DNA of 64,000 bases. Origin: DRKI01 sp011051875 (GTDB lineage: Bacteria > Desulfobacterota > Desulfobulbia > Desulfobulbales > Desulfobulbaceae). A program made the position numbers and the translations under genes. The notes under the pieces are model-generated. The model searched no databases. It was not told where the DNA came from and was given only the letters and a program-made list of their open reading frames with translations. Location of the stretch: the NCBI GenBank assembly GCA_026990385.1, contig JALXDL010000042.1:1-64000 (forward strand), given 5' to 3'. Below are positions 8,501-14,725 of the stretch, piece after piece (the stretch's first letter is position 1; each line of letters starts with the position of its first letter).

Positions 8501-9175
8501 TCATCGCTGCCTGAGCTGCTCCATGTCCAGGAGGTGGATGGTCTTGCCCTCGACCCGGATCAGCCCCTCCTCGCTCATGCGGGCGAAGATCCGGGACAGG
8601 GTCTCGGGGCTGGTGCCGAGCAGGCTGGCGAGCTGGCCCTTGGGCAGGTCCAGCACCACCCTGTCATCCCGCGCCTGCTCTTCGGCCAGGTAGCGCAGGT
8701 AGGAGGCCAGGCGGCCGGGCACCTCTTTCAGGGAGAGATTCTCTATCTGGGTCGCGAACCGCCGCAGCCGGAGAGAGAGCATGGCAATGATGTTCAGGGC
8801 CAGGGAGGGATTGGCCGACACCAGGCGGACGAACTCCCGGCGCGGGAAATAGAGCAGGGACGAGCTGGCCAGGGTCGCGGCGTTGGCCGGAAAGGGCTGA
8901 CCATGGAAGACCGCCACCTCGCCGAAGGGCTCGCCCGGACCGAAGATGTGCAGGATCTGTTCCTTGCCGCCCATGGAGACCTTGAAGATCTTGACCTTGC
9001 CCTCGGCAACCATGTAGAAACCGCTGGCCGGATCGCCCTCGAAAAAGATCGTCTCACCGCGTCCGTGTTTTTTTTCCTTCGCTATCCTGGCCAGTTCGGC
9101 AAGCTGCGCCTCCGGGAGGCCCTGGAACAGGAAGCTGTCAGCGATAATCCTGATCCTGTTTTCCATAACGTTCAC
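8501..9175 (-). CDS. hcpR: Crp/Fnr-family regulator, HcpR-like
   Basis: A 224-aa transcription factor with a cyclic-nucleotide-binding-type beta-roll (about residues 15-130), a dimerisation helix and a C-terminal winged helix (about 150-215). The recognition helix SPETLSRIFARM has the ExxSR pattern used by FNR-type proteins on TTGA half-sites. There is no cysteine in the protein, so no Fe-S cluster; HcpR proteins studied elsewhere sense NO through heme. It is divergent from hcp, and a perfect TTGACC-TA-GGTCAA palindrome sits between them. In delta-proteobacteria HcpR is the known regulator of hcp, so the assignment is by family plus context. Start is GTG 9175; an ATG three codons in is an alternative. 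Confidence 0.82.
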   Translation of the reverse strand: MNVMENRIRIIADSFLFQGLPEAQLAELARIAKEKKHGRGETIFFEGDPASGFYMVAEGKVKIFKVSMGGKEQILHIFGPGEPFGEVAVFHGQPFPANAATLASSSLLYFPRREFVRLVSANPSLALNIIAMLSLRLRRFATQIENLSLKEVPGRLASYLRYLAEEQARDDRVVLDLPKGQLASLLGTSPETLSRIFARMSEEGLIRVEGKTIHLLDMEQLRQR

Positions 9176-9193
9176 AAGATAAAAAAGATTTTT

Positions 9194-9207
9194 TTGACCT
9201 AGGTCAA
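9194..9207. promoter_or_regulatory. HcpR operator in the hcp promoter
   Basis: TTGACCTAGGTCAA is a perfect palindrome between hcpR and hcp. A -10-like TATATT lies at 9229-9234, so the start point would be near 9241 and the palindrome centre at about -40.5. That is where class II Crp/Fnr activators bind. As I recall it, the HcpR motif reported for several delta-proteobacteria is also a TTGACC..GGTCAA palindrome. It overlaps the region just upstream of hcpR, so autoregulation is possible. Confidence 0.85.
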
Positions 9208-9299
9208 TGGCAACTGTTACTTTGTGGTTATATTGTTAGCCACAACATGAAGCAAACACCCCATCACGATACCCCAAAATCAGACAAAGGAGATACACT

Positions 9300-10931
9300 A
9301 TGTATTGTAACCAGTGCGAACAGACAGCAAAGGGCATTGCCTGTACCAAGGTGGGCGTCTGCGGCAAGAACGAGGAAGTCGCCGACCTCGAGGATGTGCT
9401 GATCCACGCCCTGACCGGGCTTGCCCTCTTTGCCGCCGAAGGCCGCAAGAAAGGCATCGTCGATCCGGACATCGACCGGTTCACCATGGAGGCGATCTTC
9501 TCCACCCTGACCAATGTCGACTTTGACCCGGAGCGTTTTGTCCAGCTGATCAACAAGACCGTCGAGATCCGTGACGACCTGAAGGCAAGGGTCGCTGCCG
9601 CCGGCGGCAAGACCGACTTCGATCATCCGGCAGCAACCTACACCCCGGCCGGCACCGTGGAAGGGCTGGTGGAGCAGGGCAAGGAGATCAACCTGATCCC
9701 CAGCCTGGACAAGGACGAGAACATCCGCTCCCTCAAGCAGACCCTGCTCTACGGCCTCAAGGGCATTGCCGCCTATGCCGACCATGCCGCCATCCTGGGC
9801 AAGGCCGATCCCGAGATCGCGGGCTTTGTCTACGACGCCCTGGCCGCCCTGCTGGCCGAGGGACTCACAGTGGACCAGTGTGTCGAGGTCGCCATGAAGG
9901 CCGGCGAGATCAATCTCAAGACCATGGAACTGCTCGACGCGGCCAACACCGGCACCTACGGCCACCCGGTGCCGACCAGCGTACCCCTTGGCCACAGAAA
10001 AAACAAATGTATTCTGATCTCCGGCCATGACCTGCACGACCTGGAGCTGCTGCTCAAGCAGACCGAGGGCAAGGGCATCGATATCTACACCCACGGCGAG
10101 ATGCTGCCCTGCCACGGCTATCCGGAGCTGAAGAAGTATGACCACTTCTATGGCCACTTCGGCACGGCCTGGCAGAACCAGCACAAGGAGTTCCCCAACT
10201 TCCCCGGTCCGGTGCTGTTCACCACCAACTGCATCCAGAAGCCGCGGGACGAGTACAAGGACCGGATCTTCACCACCGGCCTGGTGGGCTGGCCCGGAGT
10301 GACCCACATAGCCGACAAGGACTTCACGCCGGTGATCGAGAAGGCCCTGGCCATGGACGGCTGGACCGATGACGAGGACAAGGGCTCGGTCATGGTCGGC
10401 TTTGCCCGCAACGCCGTGCTCGGCGTGGCCGACAAGGTGATCGAGGCGGTCAAGAACAAGGCGATCCGTCACTTCTTCCTGGTCGGTGGCTGCGACGGCG
10501 CCAAGCCGGGTCGCGACTACTTCACCAGGTTCGTCGAGCAGGTGCCCGAGGACTGCATCGTCCTGACGCTTGCCTGCGGCAAGTTCCGCTTCTTTGACAA
10601 GGACCTGGGCGACATCGGCGGCATTCCCCGTCTGCTCGACGTGGGCCAGTGCAACGACGCCTACTCGGCCATCCAGATCGCCGTGGCCCTGGCCAATGCC
10701 TTTGAGTGCGATGTCAACGACCTGCCCCTGTCGCTGATCATCTCCTGGTACGAGCAGAAGGCGGTGGCCATCCTGCTGACCCTGCTCTACCTGGGCATCA
10801 AGGACATCCGCCTCGGACCCTCCCTGCCCGCCTTTATCACGCCGGCGGTCCTGCAGGTCCTGGTGGACAACTTTGACCTCAAGCCCATTGCCGCCACCCC
10901 CGAGGAAGACCTGCAGGCCATCCTCGGCTAA
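9300..10931 (+). CDS. hcp: Hybrid cluster protein (hydroxylamine reductase / NO reductase)
   Basis: A 543-aa class I hybrid cluster protein. The N-terminal Cys3-x2-Cys6-x8-Cys15-x5-Cys21 spacing binds the [4Fe-4S] cluster as in anaerobes; enterobacterial class II proteins have different spacing. Ligands of the hybrid Fe-S-O cluster lie in HGEMLPCHGYPELKKY, the CIQKPRDEYKDR region, VGGCDGAKPGRDYF, LACGKFRF and DVGQCNDAYSA. It reduces NO to N2O, or hydroxylamine to ammonia in vitro, and protects against nitrosative stress in the cytoplasm. It is probably activated by the divergent regulator through the palindrome at 9194-9207. AGGAG lies 7 nt before ATG 9300. Confidence 0.97.
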   Translation: MYCNQCEQTAKGIACTKVGVCGKNEEVADLEDVLIHALTGLALFAAEGRKKGIVDPDIDRFTMEAIFSTLTNVDFDPERFVQLINKTVEIRDDLKARVAAAGGKTDFDHPAATYTPAGTVEGLVEQGKEINLIPSLDKDENIRSLKQTLLYGLKGIAAYADHAAILGKADPEIAGFVYDALAALLAEGLTVDQCVEVAMKAGEINLKTMELLDAANTGTYGHPVPTSVPLGHRKNKCILISGHDLHDLELLLKQTEGKGIDIYTHGEMLPCHGYPELKKYDHFYGHFGTAWQNQHKEFPNFPGPVLFTTNCIQKPRDEYKDRIFTTGLVGWPGVTHIADKDFTPVIEKALAMDGWTDDEDKGSVMVGFARNAVLGVADKVIEAVKNKAIRHFFLVGGCDGAKPGRDYFTRFVEQVPEDCIVLTLACGKFRFFDKDLGDIGGIPRLLDVGQCNDAYSAIQIAVALANAFECDVNDLPLSLIISWYEQKAVAILLTLLYLGIKDIRLGPSLPAFITPAVLQVLVDNFDLKPIAATPEEDLQAILG

Positions 10932-10979
10932 TACCCATGGTGTCCCGGTCCCCCTCCCGGGACGGGGACAAGGCAACTC

Positions 10980-11010
10980 CGTCCCCGGCCGGTTGTTCCG
11001 GCCGGGGACG
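10980..11010 (+). other. Strong hairpin between hcp and the siroheme gene
   Basis: A perfect 13-bp stem (CGTCCCCGGCCGG / CCGGCCGGGGACG) around a TTGTT loop lies 49 nt after the hcp stop. No T run follows, so it is unlikely to be a simple intrinsic terminator. It could stabilise the hcp message or set different hcp and downstream levels. Confidence 0.7.
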
Positions 11011-11109
11011 AACCCTGCGGTCGTATCCGGAGGCAATCCGGATGACGTTTCCCTGCCCGGGCGGCAGCACACCGGACATGGCGACTGACCGCCGGACCAG
11101 GAATCCATC

Positions 11110-11748
11110 ATGAATAGCGAAAAAAACCACAAGACATTCTGCCCCATGCCTGGAATCAATGCCGGCACCCTGACCCTCGCCGACCTGGAACGGATCACCG
11201 ACATCGTCCGCAGGCACAACATCCCCATGGTCAAGGTGACCGGGGCCCAGCGGTTCTATTTCCAGGGCCTGGCCCCGGAACAACTCGCCGTGCTGAAGAA
11301 GGAACTCAACCTGCCCGACGGCCTGCCCCATACCAGGAAACGGGTCCACTACGTCCAGGCCTGCCCGGGTCAACAATGGTGCAAATACGGCATCCGCGAC
11401 ACCCTGGCCGTGGCCGAGGCCATCGGCGGGCTTGTCCTGGACGGTCCCCTGCCCTACAAGGTCAAGGTGGGAATCTCCGGCTGCCGCATGTGCTGCTGCG
11501 AGTCCTGGATGCGGGACGTGGGGCTTGCTGCGGAAAAGAAGGGCTGGCGTTTCACCTTTGGCGGCAATGCCGCCGGTCGTCCCCGGATCGGTGACCTGGT
11601 TGCCGAAGGGCTCAGCGACGACGAGGCCGTGGCCCTGATAAGGAAAACGCTCAATTTCTACCTGAAAACGGCAAAATACAAGACACGAAGCGCCCGGTTC
11701 ATGGAACGGTACGGTATCGAGGAGCTGAAGAAGCACGTTCTCGGCTGA
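11110..11748 (+). CDS. Small siroheme/[4Fe-4S] protein, assimilatory-type sulfite reductase-like
   Basis: The 212-aa protein is a single-repeat sulfite/nitrite reductase. It has an N-terminal ferredoxin-like half (about residues 12-68, KVTGAQRFYFQGL) and the siroheme-4Fe4S half, with Cys85-x5-Cys91 (ACPGQQWC) and a second C-x3-C box in GISGCRMCCCE. Size and motif match the low-spin assimilatory-type sulfite reductase (about 23-24 kDa) of Desulfovibrio. Substrate here may be sulfite, nitrite or hydroxylamine. Its position 178 nt after hcp, and before an HD protein and a ferredoxin, suggests a role with Hcp, handling nitrogen-oxide products. That is inference from context. Confidence 0.85.
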   Translation: MNSEKNHKTFCPMPGINAGTLTLADLERITDIVRRHNIPMVKVTGAQRFYFQGLAPEQLAVLKKELNLPDGLPHTRKRVHYVQACPGQQWCKYGIRDTLAVAEAIGGLVLDGPLPYKVKVGISGCRMCCCESWMRDVGLAAEKKGWRFTFGGNAAGRPRIGDLVAEGLSDDEAVALIRKTLNFYLKTAKYKTRSARFMERYGIEELKKHVLG

Positions 11749-11824
11749 ACAGCCGGAATGCACCCGCCTGCCCCGCGATCAAGATCAGGAACAAGGGCCT
11801 CGGCAACACGAGAGGAACCACGCC

Positions 11825-12565
11825 ATGCAATGCCCCGGTCAGGACAGCCGTTACTGGAGCGGTGACGATGTATTTGAGACCAAGTGTCCGAAATGCGGGC
11901 ACAGTGTCGAATTTTTCAAGGATGACGCCCAGCAAAAATGCCGCAAGTGCGGCTACCGGATGCTCAACCCGAAACTCGATTTCGGCTGTGCCTCCTACTG
12001 TCCCCATGCCGAGCAGTGCCTGGGCTCCATGCCGCCCGAGCTGCTGGCCAGCCGCGGTGACCTGTTCAAGGACCGGGTCGCCATTGCCATGCGCCGCTAC
12101 TTTGGCTCAGATTCGCGGCGGATCAGGCATGCCGAGGAAGTGGCGAGGTATGCCGGCGAGATCGCCCGCCAGGAGGAAGGCGTGGACCTGGCCGTGGTCA
12201 TGGCCACCGCCTATCTCCACGATATCGGCATCCGGGAGGCGGAACGGAAGTACAACTCCTCCTCACCAAGGTACCAGCACCAGGAAGGACCGCCCGTGGC
12301 GCGCGAGATCCTGACCGGCCTGAAGGCCGAGGATGAACTGATCGACGAGGTCTGCGACATCATCGGCCACCATCACCAGCCGCGGGACGAGGAGACCATC
12401 AACTTCAAGATCCTCTACGATGCGGATCTCATCGTCAACCTGGCCGAGAAGTTCCAGGAGAGCCCGCCCTCGAAGGAACAGTTTGAAAAAATCCTGGCCT
12501 CCTCCTTCCTGACCGCCACCGGCCCGGCGGAGGCAAAAAAGGCCTTGGCAAAGTATGTCAGGTGA
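11825..12565 (+). CDS. HD-domain phosphohydrolase with N-terminal zinc-ribbon
   Basis: A 246-aa protein. Residues about 18-70 hold a Cys-rich ribbon (CPKCGHS, CRKCGYRM, then CASYCPHAEQCLG). Residues about 75-240 are an HD domain with RHAEEVARYAGEIA, the metal-binding AYLHDIG, the later IIGHHH and a distal YDADLIVNL Asp. HD domains hydrolyse nucleotides or phosphoesters, but the substrate cannot be predicted. It lies 76 nt after the siroheme gene and 35 nt before the ferredoxin gene, on the same strand, so it is probably part of the hcp transcription unit. I have no assigned role for it in nitrosative stress. Confidence 0.75.
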   Translation: MQCPGQDSRYWSGDDVFETKCPKCGHSVEFFKDDAQQKCRKCGYRMLNPKLDFGCASYCPHAEQCLGSMPPELLASRGDLFKDRVAIAMRRYFGSDSRRIRHAEEVARYAGEIARQEEGVDLAVVMATAYLHDIGIREAERKYNSSSPRYQHQEGPPVAREILTGLKAEDELIDEVCDIIGHHHQPRDEETINFKILYDADLIVNLAEKFQESPPSKEQFEKILASSFLTATGPAEAKKALAKYVR

Positions 12566-12600
12566 TCGGCCATCAACCCAGAGACAACAAGGATACTGAT

Positions 12601-13335
12601 ATGAAAGTGGTACGAAAGATAATCGAGATAGACGAGGAACTCTGCACGGGGTGCGGCGAATGCGTGCCCGACTGTGCCGAGGGTTCCCTCCAGATCATCG
12701 ACGGCAAGGCAAAGCTGGTCGCGGACAAACTCTGCGACGGACTCGGCGCCTGCCTCGGCTCCTGTCCCACCGGCGCTCTCAAGATCGTGGAACGTGAGGC
12801 CGAGGAATTTGACGAAAAGGCCGTGGAGGAATTTCTTGCCGCCAAGAAAAAACAGTCTTCCCAACCAGCCGCAGGCGGCTGCCCCTCGGCCCGGATCAAG
12901 ACCATGCAGCCCGTCACCCCCTGCCAAGCGGCCAACGTGCCCACCTCGCAGGCTGGTTCGGCCCTGTCCCACTGGCCGGTGCAGATCCGCCTGATCCCGG
13001 AATCCGCACCATTCCTGGAAAACTGTGACCTGCTGGTGGCCGCCGACTGTACGGCCGTGGCCTATGCCGGCCTGCAGCAGGATTTCCTCCAGGGTCGGGT
13101 GGTGATGATGGGATGTCCCAAGTTCGATGACCAGCAGCTCTACGTGGACCGCTTCACGGCCATCTTCAAGGCCCGGACGCTCAAGTCGCTCACCGTCCTG
13201 ATCATGGAGGTCCCATGCTGCTCCAGCATGCTCCAGATCATCAAGCGGGCCTACGACGATGCCGGAGCATCCTTTCCCGTCCGGCAGGTGGTCATCTCCA
13301 CCCAGGGCTCCATCATCCACGACCAGGCCTGGTAA
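12601..13335 (+). CDS. Ferredoxin-domain electron carrier of the hcp locus
   Basis: The product is 244 aa from ATG 12601, which has AAGGAT upstream; a longer frame from 12562 has no support. The N-terminal domain has one complete cluster motif (CTGCGECVPDC) and a second, CDGLGACLGSCP, in which the second Cys position is Leu. A variable Gln/Pro-rich linker (about residues 82-110) leads to a C-terminal alpha/beta domain with Cys residues (VVMMGCPKFDD, MEVPCCSSM). Proteins of this type accompany hcp in sulfate reducers (the hcp-frdX arrangement) and probably deliver electrons to Hcp. The missing Cys may give a [3Fe-4S] cluster or none at that site. Confidence 0.8.
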   Translation: MKVVRKIIEIDEELCTGCGECVPDCAEGSLQIIDGKAKLVADKLCDGLGACLGSCPTGALKIVEREAEEFDEKAVEEFLAAKKKQSSQPAAGGCPSARIKTMQPVTPCQAANVPTSQAGSALSHWPVQIRLIPESAPFLENCDLLVAADCTAVAYAGLQQDFLQGRVVMMGCPKFDDQQLYVDRFTAIFKARTLKSLTVLIMEVPCCSSMLQIIKRAYDDAGASFPVRQVVISTQGSIIHDQAW

Positions 13336-13343
13336 TGCTCTCT

Positions 13344-13387
13344 CTCCTCTACCGGTGCCGCCGCCAATGGCGGTACCGGCAGAGGAG
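13344..13387. terminator. Hairpin between convergent genes
   Basis: A 19-bp stem with two mismatches (CTCCTCTACCGGTGCCGCC against GGCGGTACCGGCAGAGGAG) spans the junction of the ferredoxin gene and the convergent small membrane-protein gene. No T tract is present on either side, so the termination role is uncertain. Confidence 0.45.
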
Positions 13388-13558
13388 CCCCACACCGGCC
13401 AGCACCACTCCCGCCGCCCCGATGCCCCATCGGGCCACTTCCACATCCACTGCCAGCACGGCCCAGTAGAGCAGCACCGCCCCGCCCAGGATCAGGAACC
13501 AGTCCATAATCGCGCTGATCGGCGCCCAGATGGAACCCCGCCTCCGGCCGCGCCGCAT
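13349..13558 (-). CDS. Small two-helix membrane protein, coupled to the selenoprotein
   Basis: The 69-aa product has a basic N-terminus (MRRGRRRG), two hydrophobic segments (about residues 20-36 and 43-58) and a basic end (CRYRHWRRHR), a typical hairpin membrane protein. I do not recognise a family. Its ATG shares a base with the TGA of the upstream selenoprotein gene (TGATG), so translation is coupled and the two are likely to work together, perhaps as membrane anchor or partner. There is no separate ribosome-binding site, which fits coupling. Confidence 0.6.
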   Translation of the reverse strand: MRRGRRRGSIWAPISAIMDWFLILGGAVLLYWAVLAVDVEVARWGIGAAGVVLAGVGLLCRYRHWRRHR

Positions 13559-13782
13559 CAGGTGCGGACGACGGTGTAGGTCGTCCCCTCGTCGCTTCGC
13601 TCCCTGGCCAGGATCCTGCCGTCATTGATCTGGATCACCCGGTCCATGCGGCCGGCGATGTCATTGTCGACAATAAAGGTGAACCTGTCGCCTTCTACCA
13701 TCCGTTTCAGACGTAACCTTACGTCCTTATATCCCTTTCAGCAGTCGCCACGGTAGTCGGTCAGCACTGTTTTTCCAGTCAT
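13558..13782 (-). CDS. Probable SirA/TusA-fold selenoprotein (in-frame UGA = Sec15)
   Basis: Reading ATG 13782 through the TGA at 13740-13738 gives a 74-aa protein. Both sides of the TGA form one small domain of TusA/SirA type: N-terminal LTDYRGDC-U-KGYKD, a basic helix, the strand FTFIVDND, the helix IAGRMDRVIQINDGRI and the final strand YTVVRT. The TusA signature D-x-x-G-x-x-C aligns so that Sec15 replaces the catalytic Cys (D9-Y-R-G-D-C14-U15); the usual following Pro is Lys. A SECIS-like hairpin lies 12 nt after the UGA. The stop is fused to the next start (TGATG). TusA-like proteins carry sulfane sulfur or selenium on this residue; a trafficking or redox role is inferred. AGGGG lies a rather distant 13 nt upstream of ATG. 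If Sec were not inserted, only a 14-aa peptide would be made. Confidence 0.78.
13710..13725 (-). promoter_or_regulatory. Bacterial SECIS-like hairpin
   Basis: On the minus strand GACGTA-AGGT-TACGTC forms a perfect 6-bp stem with an AGGU loop. The loop begins 18 nt after the UGA codon. This agrees with bacterial SECIS rules: a small apical loop with a G in its first two positions, about 16-37 nt downstream of UGA. The loop also matches the AGGU start of the E. coli fdhF SECIS loop, as I recall it. The hairpin lies within the coding sequence, as expected for SelB-dependent decoding. Confidence 0.78.
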
Positions 13783-13788
13783 ATTGAT

Positions 13789-13816
13789 TTGAATACCCCT
13801 GTTTTTCTGGTATGAT
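13789..13816 (+). promoter_or_regulatory. Promoter of the small zinc-finger gene
   Basis: TTGAAT, a 16-nt spacer and TATGAT preceded by TGG (an extended -10). The predicted start point is about 42 nt before the ATG at 13865. It lies just upstream of the divergent selenoprotein start. Confidence 0.55.
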
Positions 13817-13864
13817 TTTTCAAGTCGGCCAGGAAGTCAACGTGAATCCAGCAAGGAGGACTCC

Positions 13865-14035
13865 ATGACAGCGGAAACCAAGAAGACCTGTGAAGTCTGC
13901 GGCAAAAAGGCATCGTCTCTCACCACGTGCAAGAGTTGCGGCCGGAAATACTGCAGCAGATGCCAGAGCCCTTCGACCAACCAGAACTTCTGCAAGGAAT
14001 GCGTTTCCATGGAGGGGGTGGTCAGCAAGAAATAG
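13865..14035 (+). CDS. Small treble-clef/zinc-ribbon protein
   Basis: A 56-aa protein with eight Cys in four CxxC pairs (CEVC, CKSC, CSRC, CKEC), enough for two zinc sites in a B-box or FYVE-like cross-brace. AAGGAGGA lies 4 nt before ATG, a strong ribosome-binding site, and a good intrinsic terminator follows at 14081-14124, so it is a monocistronic gene. The sequence ends in KK after a short Val-rich tail. Function unknown. It is divergent from the selenoprotein operon and shares its promoter region. Confidence 0.75.
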   Translation: MTAETKKTCEVCGKKASSLTTCKSCGRKYCSRCQSPSTNQNFCKECVSMEGVVSKK

Positions 14036-14080
14036 TCTCCGCCGGCGCGCCCGCCCGGGCGCCCTGCCGGGACAGTGGAC

Positions 14081-14124
14081 ACCGTGCGCCGCCGGATTGA
14101 TCCGGCTGCGCACGGTTTTTTTTT
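14081..14124 (+). terminator. Intrinsic terminator
   Basis: ACCGTGCGC pairs with GCGCACGGT, with an inner GCCGGAT/ATCCGGC stem, followed by nine T. It ends the transcript of the small zinc-finger gene. Confidence 0.88.
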
Positions 14125-14245
14125 GCAGAGATCACAAAAACCGTTGCCCCTGCCGGCGCCGGCGCTCCAGGGTGATGATGGAACCGGCCGGAGAGCCGGC
14201 ATCCTCCCGTCTCCCCGCGGGCATGGCCGAAGCCCATCCTTCCTG

Positions 14246-14725
14246 TCAGCGGCCGTGCCCAGGCCATGGCATAATGGGGATGGCGGAGACCGAGTTCTTG
14301 GGCGAGCCATCCACCAGCTTGTCGCTGTAGGTGAGATAGACCAGCGTATGCCGCTTCCGGTCATAAAACCTGACCACCTGCAGTTTCTTGAACAGCAGCG
14401 AGGTCGACTTCCTGAACACCCGCCTGCCGTCTTCCCTGCCCGAGGCCACCTCCGGAGGCAGGGTGATGGGGCCGGTCTGCCGACAGGCCAGGGAGGCATC
14501 GGACTTGTCCTCGGCCAGCCCCAGTGCGCCGGAGATCCCGCCGGTCTTGGCACGGCTGACATAGCAGGTGGCGCCGGGGATGTCCGGGTCGTCAAAGGCC
14601 TCGATCACGATCTTGTCATTGGCGCCCACCATCTTGAAGGTGGTGCTCACCTTGCCGATCTCCTCGGCCGGCGCCGCTCCCCCGGCCAGGAACAGGACCA
14701 GGAGACAGAGGGTCACGATCTTCAT
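14246..14725 (-). CDS. creA: CreA family exported protein
   Basis: A 159-aa protein with a signal peptide (about residues 1-20, ending APAEEIG). The full-length CreA pattern follows: IGKVSTTFKMVGANDKI, DDPDIPGATCYVSRAKTGG, SDASLACRQTGPI, then the FRKSTSLLFKKLQVVRFYD and LVYLTYSDKLVDGSPKNS blocks. CreA is conserved, periplasmic and of unknown function. Start ATG 14725 has AGGAG 8 nt upstream and overlaps the leuA stop by ATGA, so it is cotranslated with leuA. The two Cys (ATCYVSR and LACRQ) could form a disulfide. Confidence 0.9.
   Translation of the reverse strand: MKIVTLCLLVLFLAGGAAPAEEIGKVSTTFKMVGANDKIVIEAFDDPDIPGATCYVSRAKTGGISGALGLAEDKSDASLACRQTGPITLPPEVASGREDGRRVFRKSTSLLFKKLQVVRFYDRKRHTLVYLTYSDKLVDGSPKNSVSAIPIMPWPGHGR

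Noticed and set aside
13558..13700. A 3' remnant of an ABC-transporter ATPase gene (the stretch MDRVIQINDGRIL resembles the end of LolD-like ATPases)
   Set aside because: No Walker or signature motifs lie upstream, while the whole frame including the UGA fits a TusA/SirA-sized domain with a SECIS-like hairpin and a TGATG junction.
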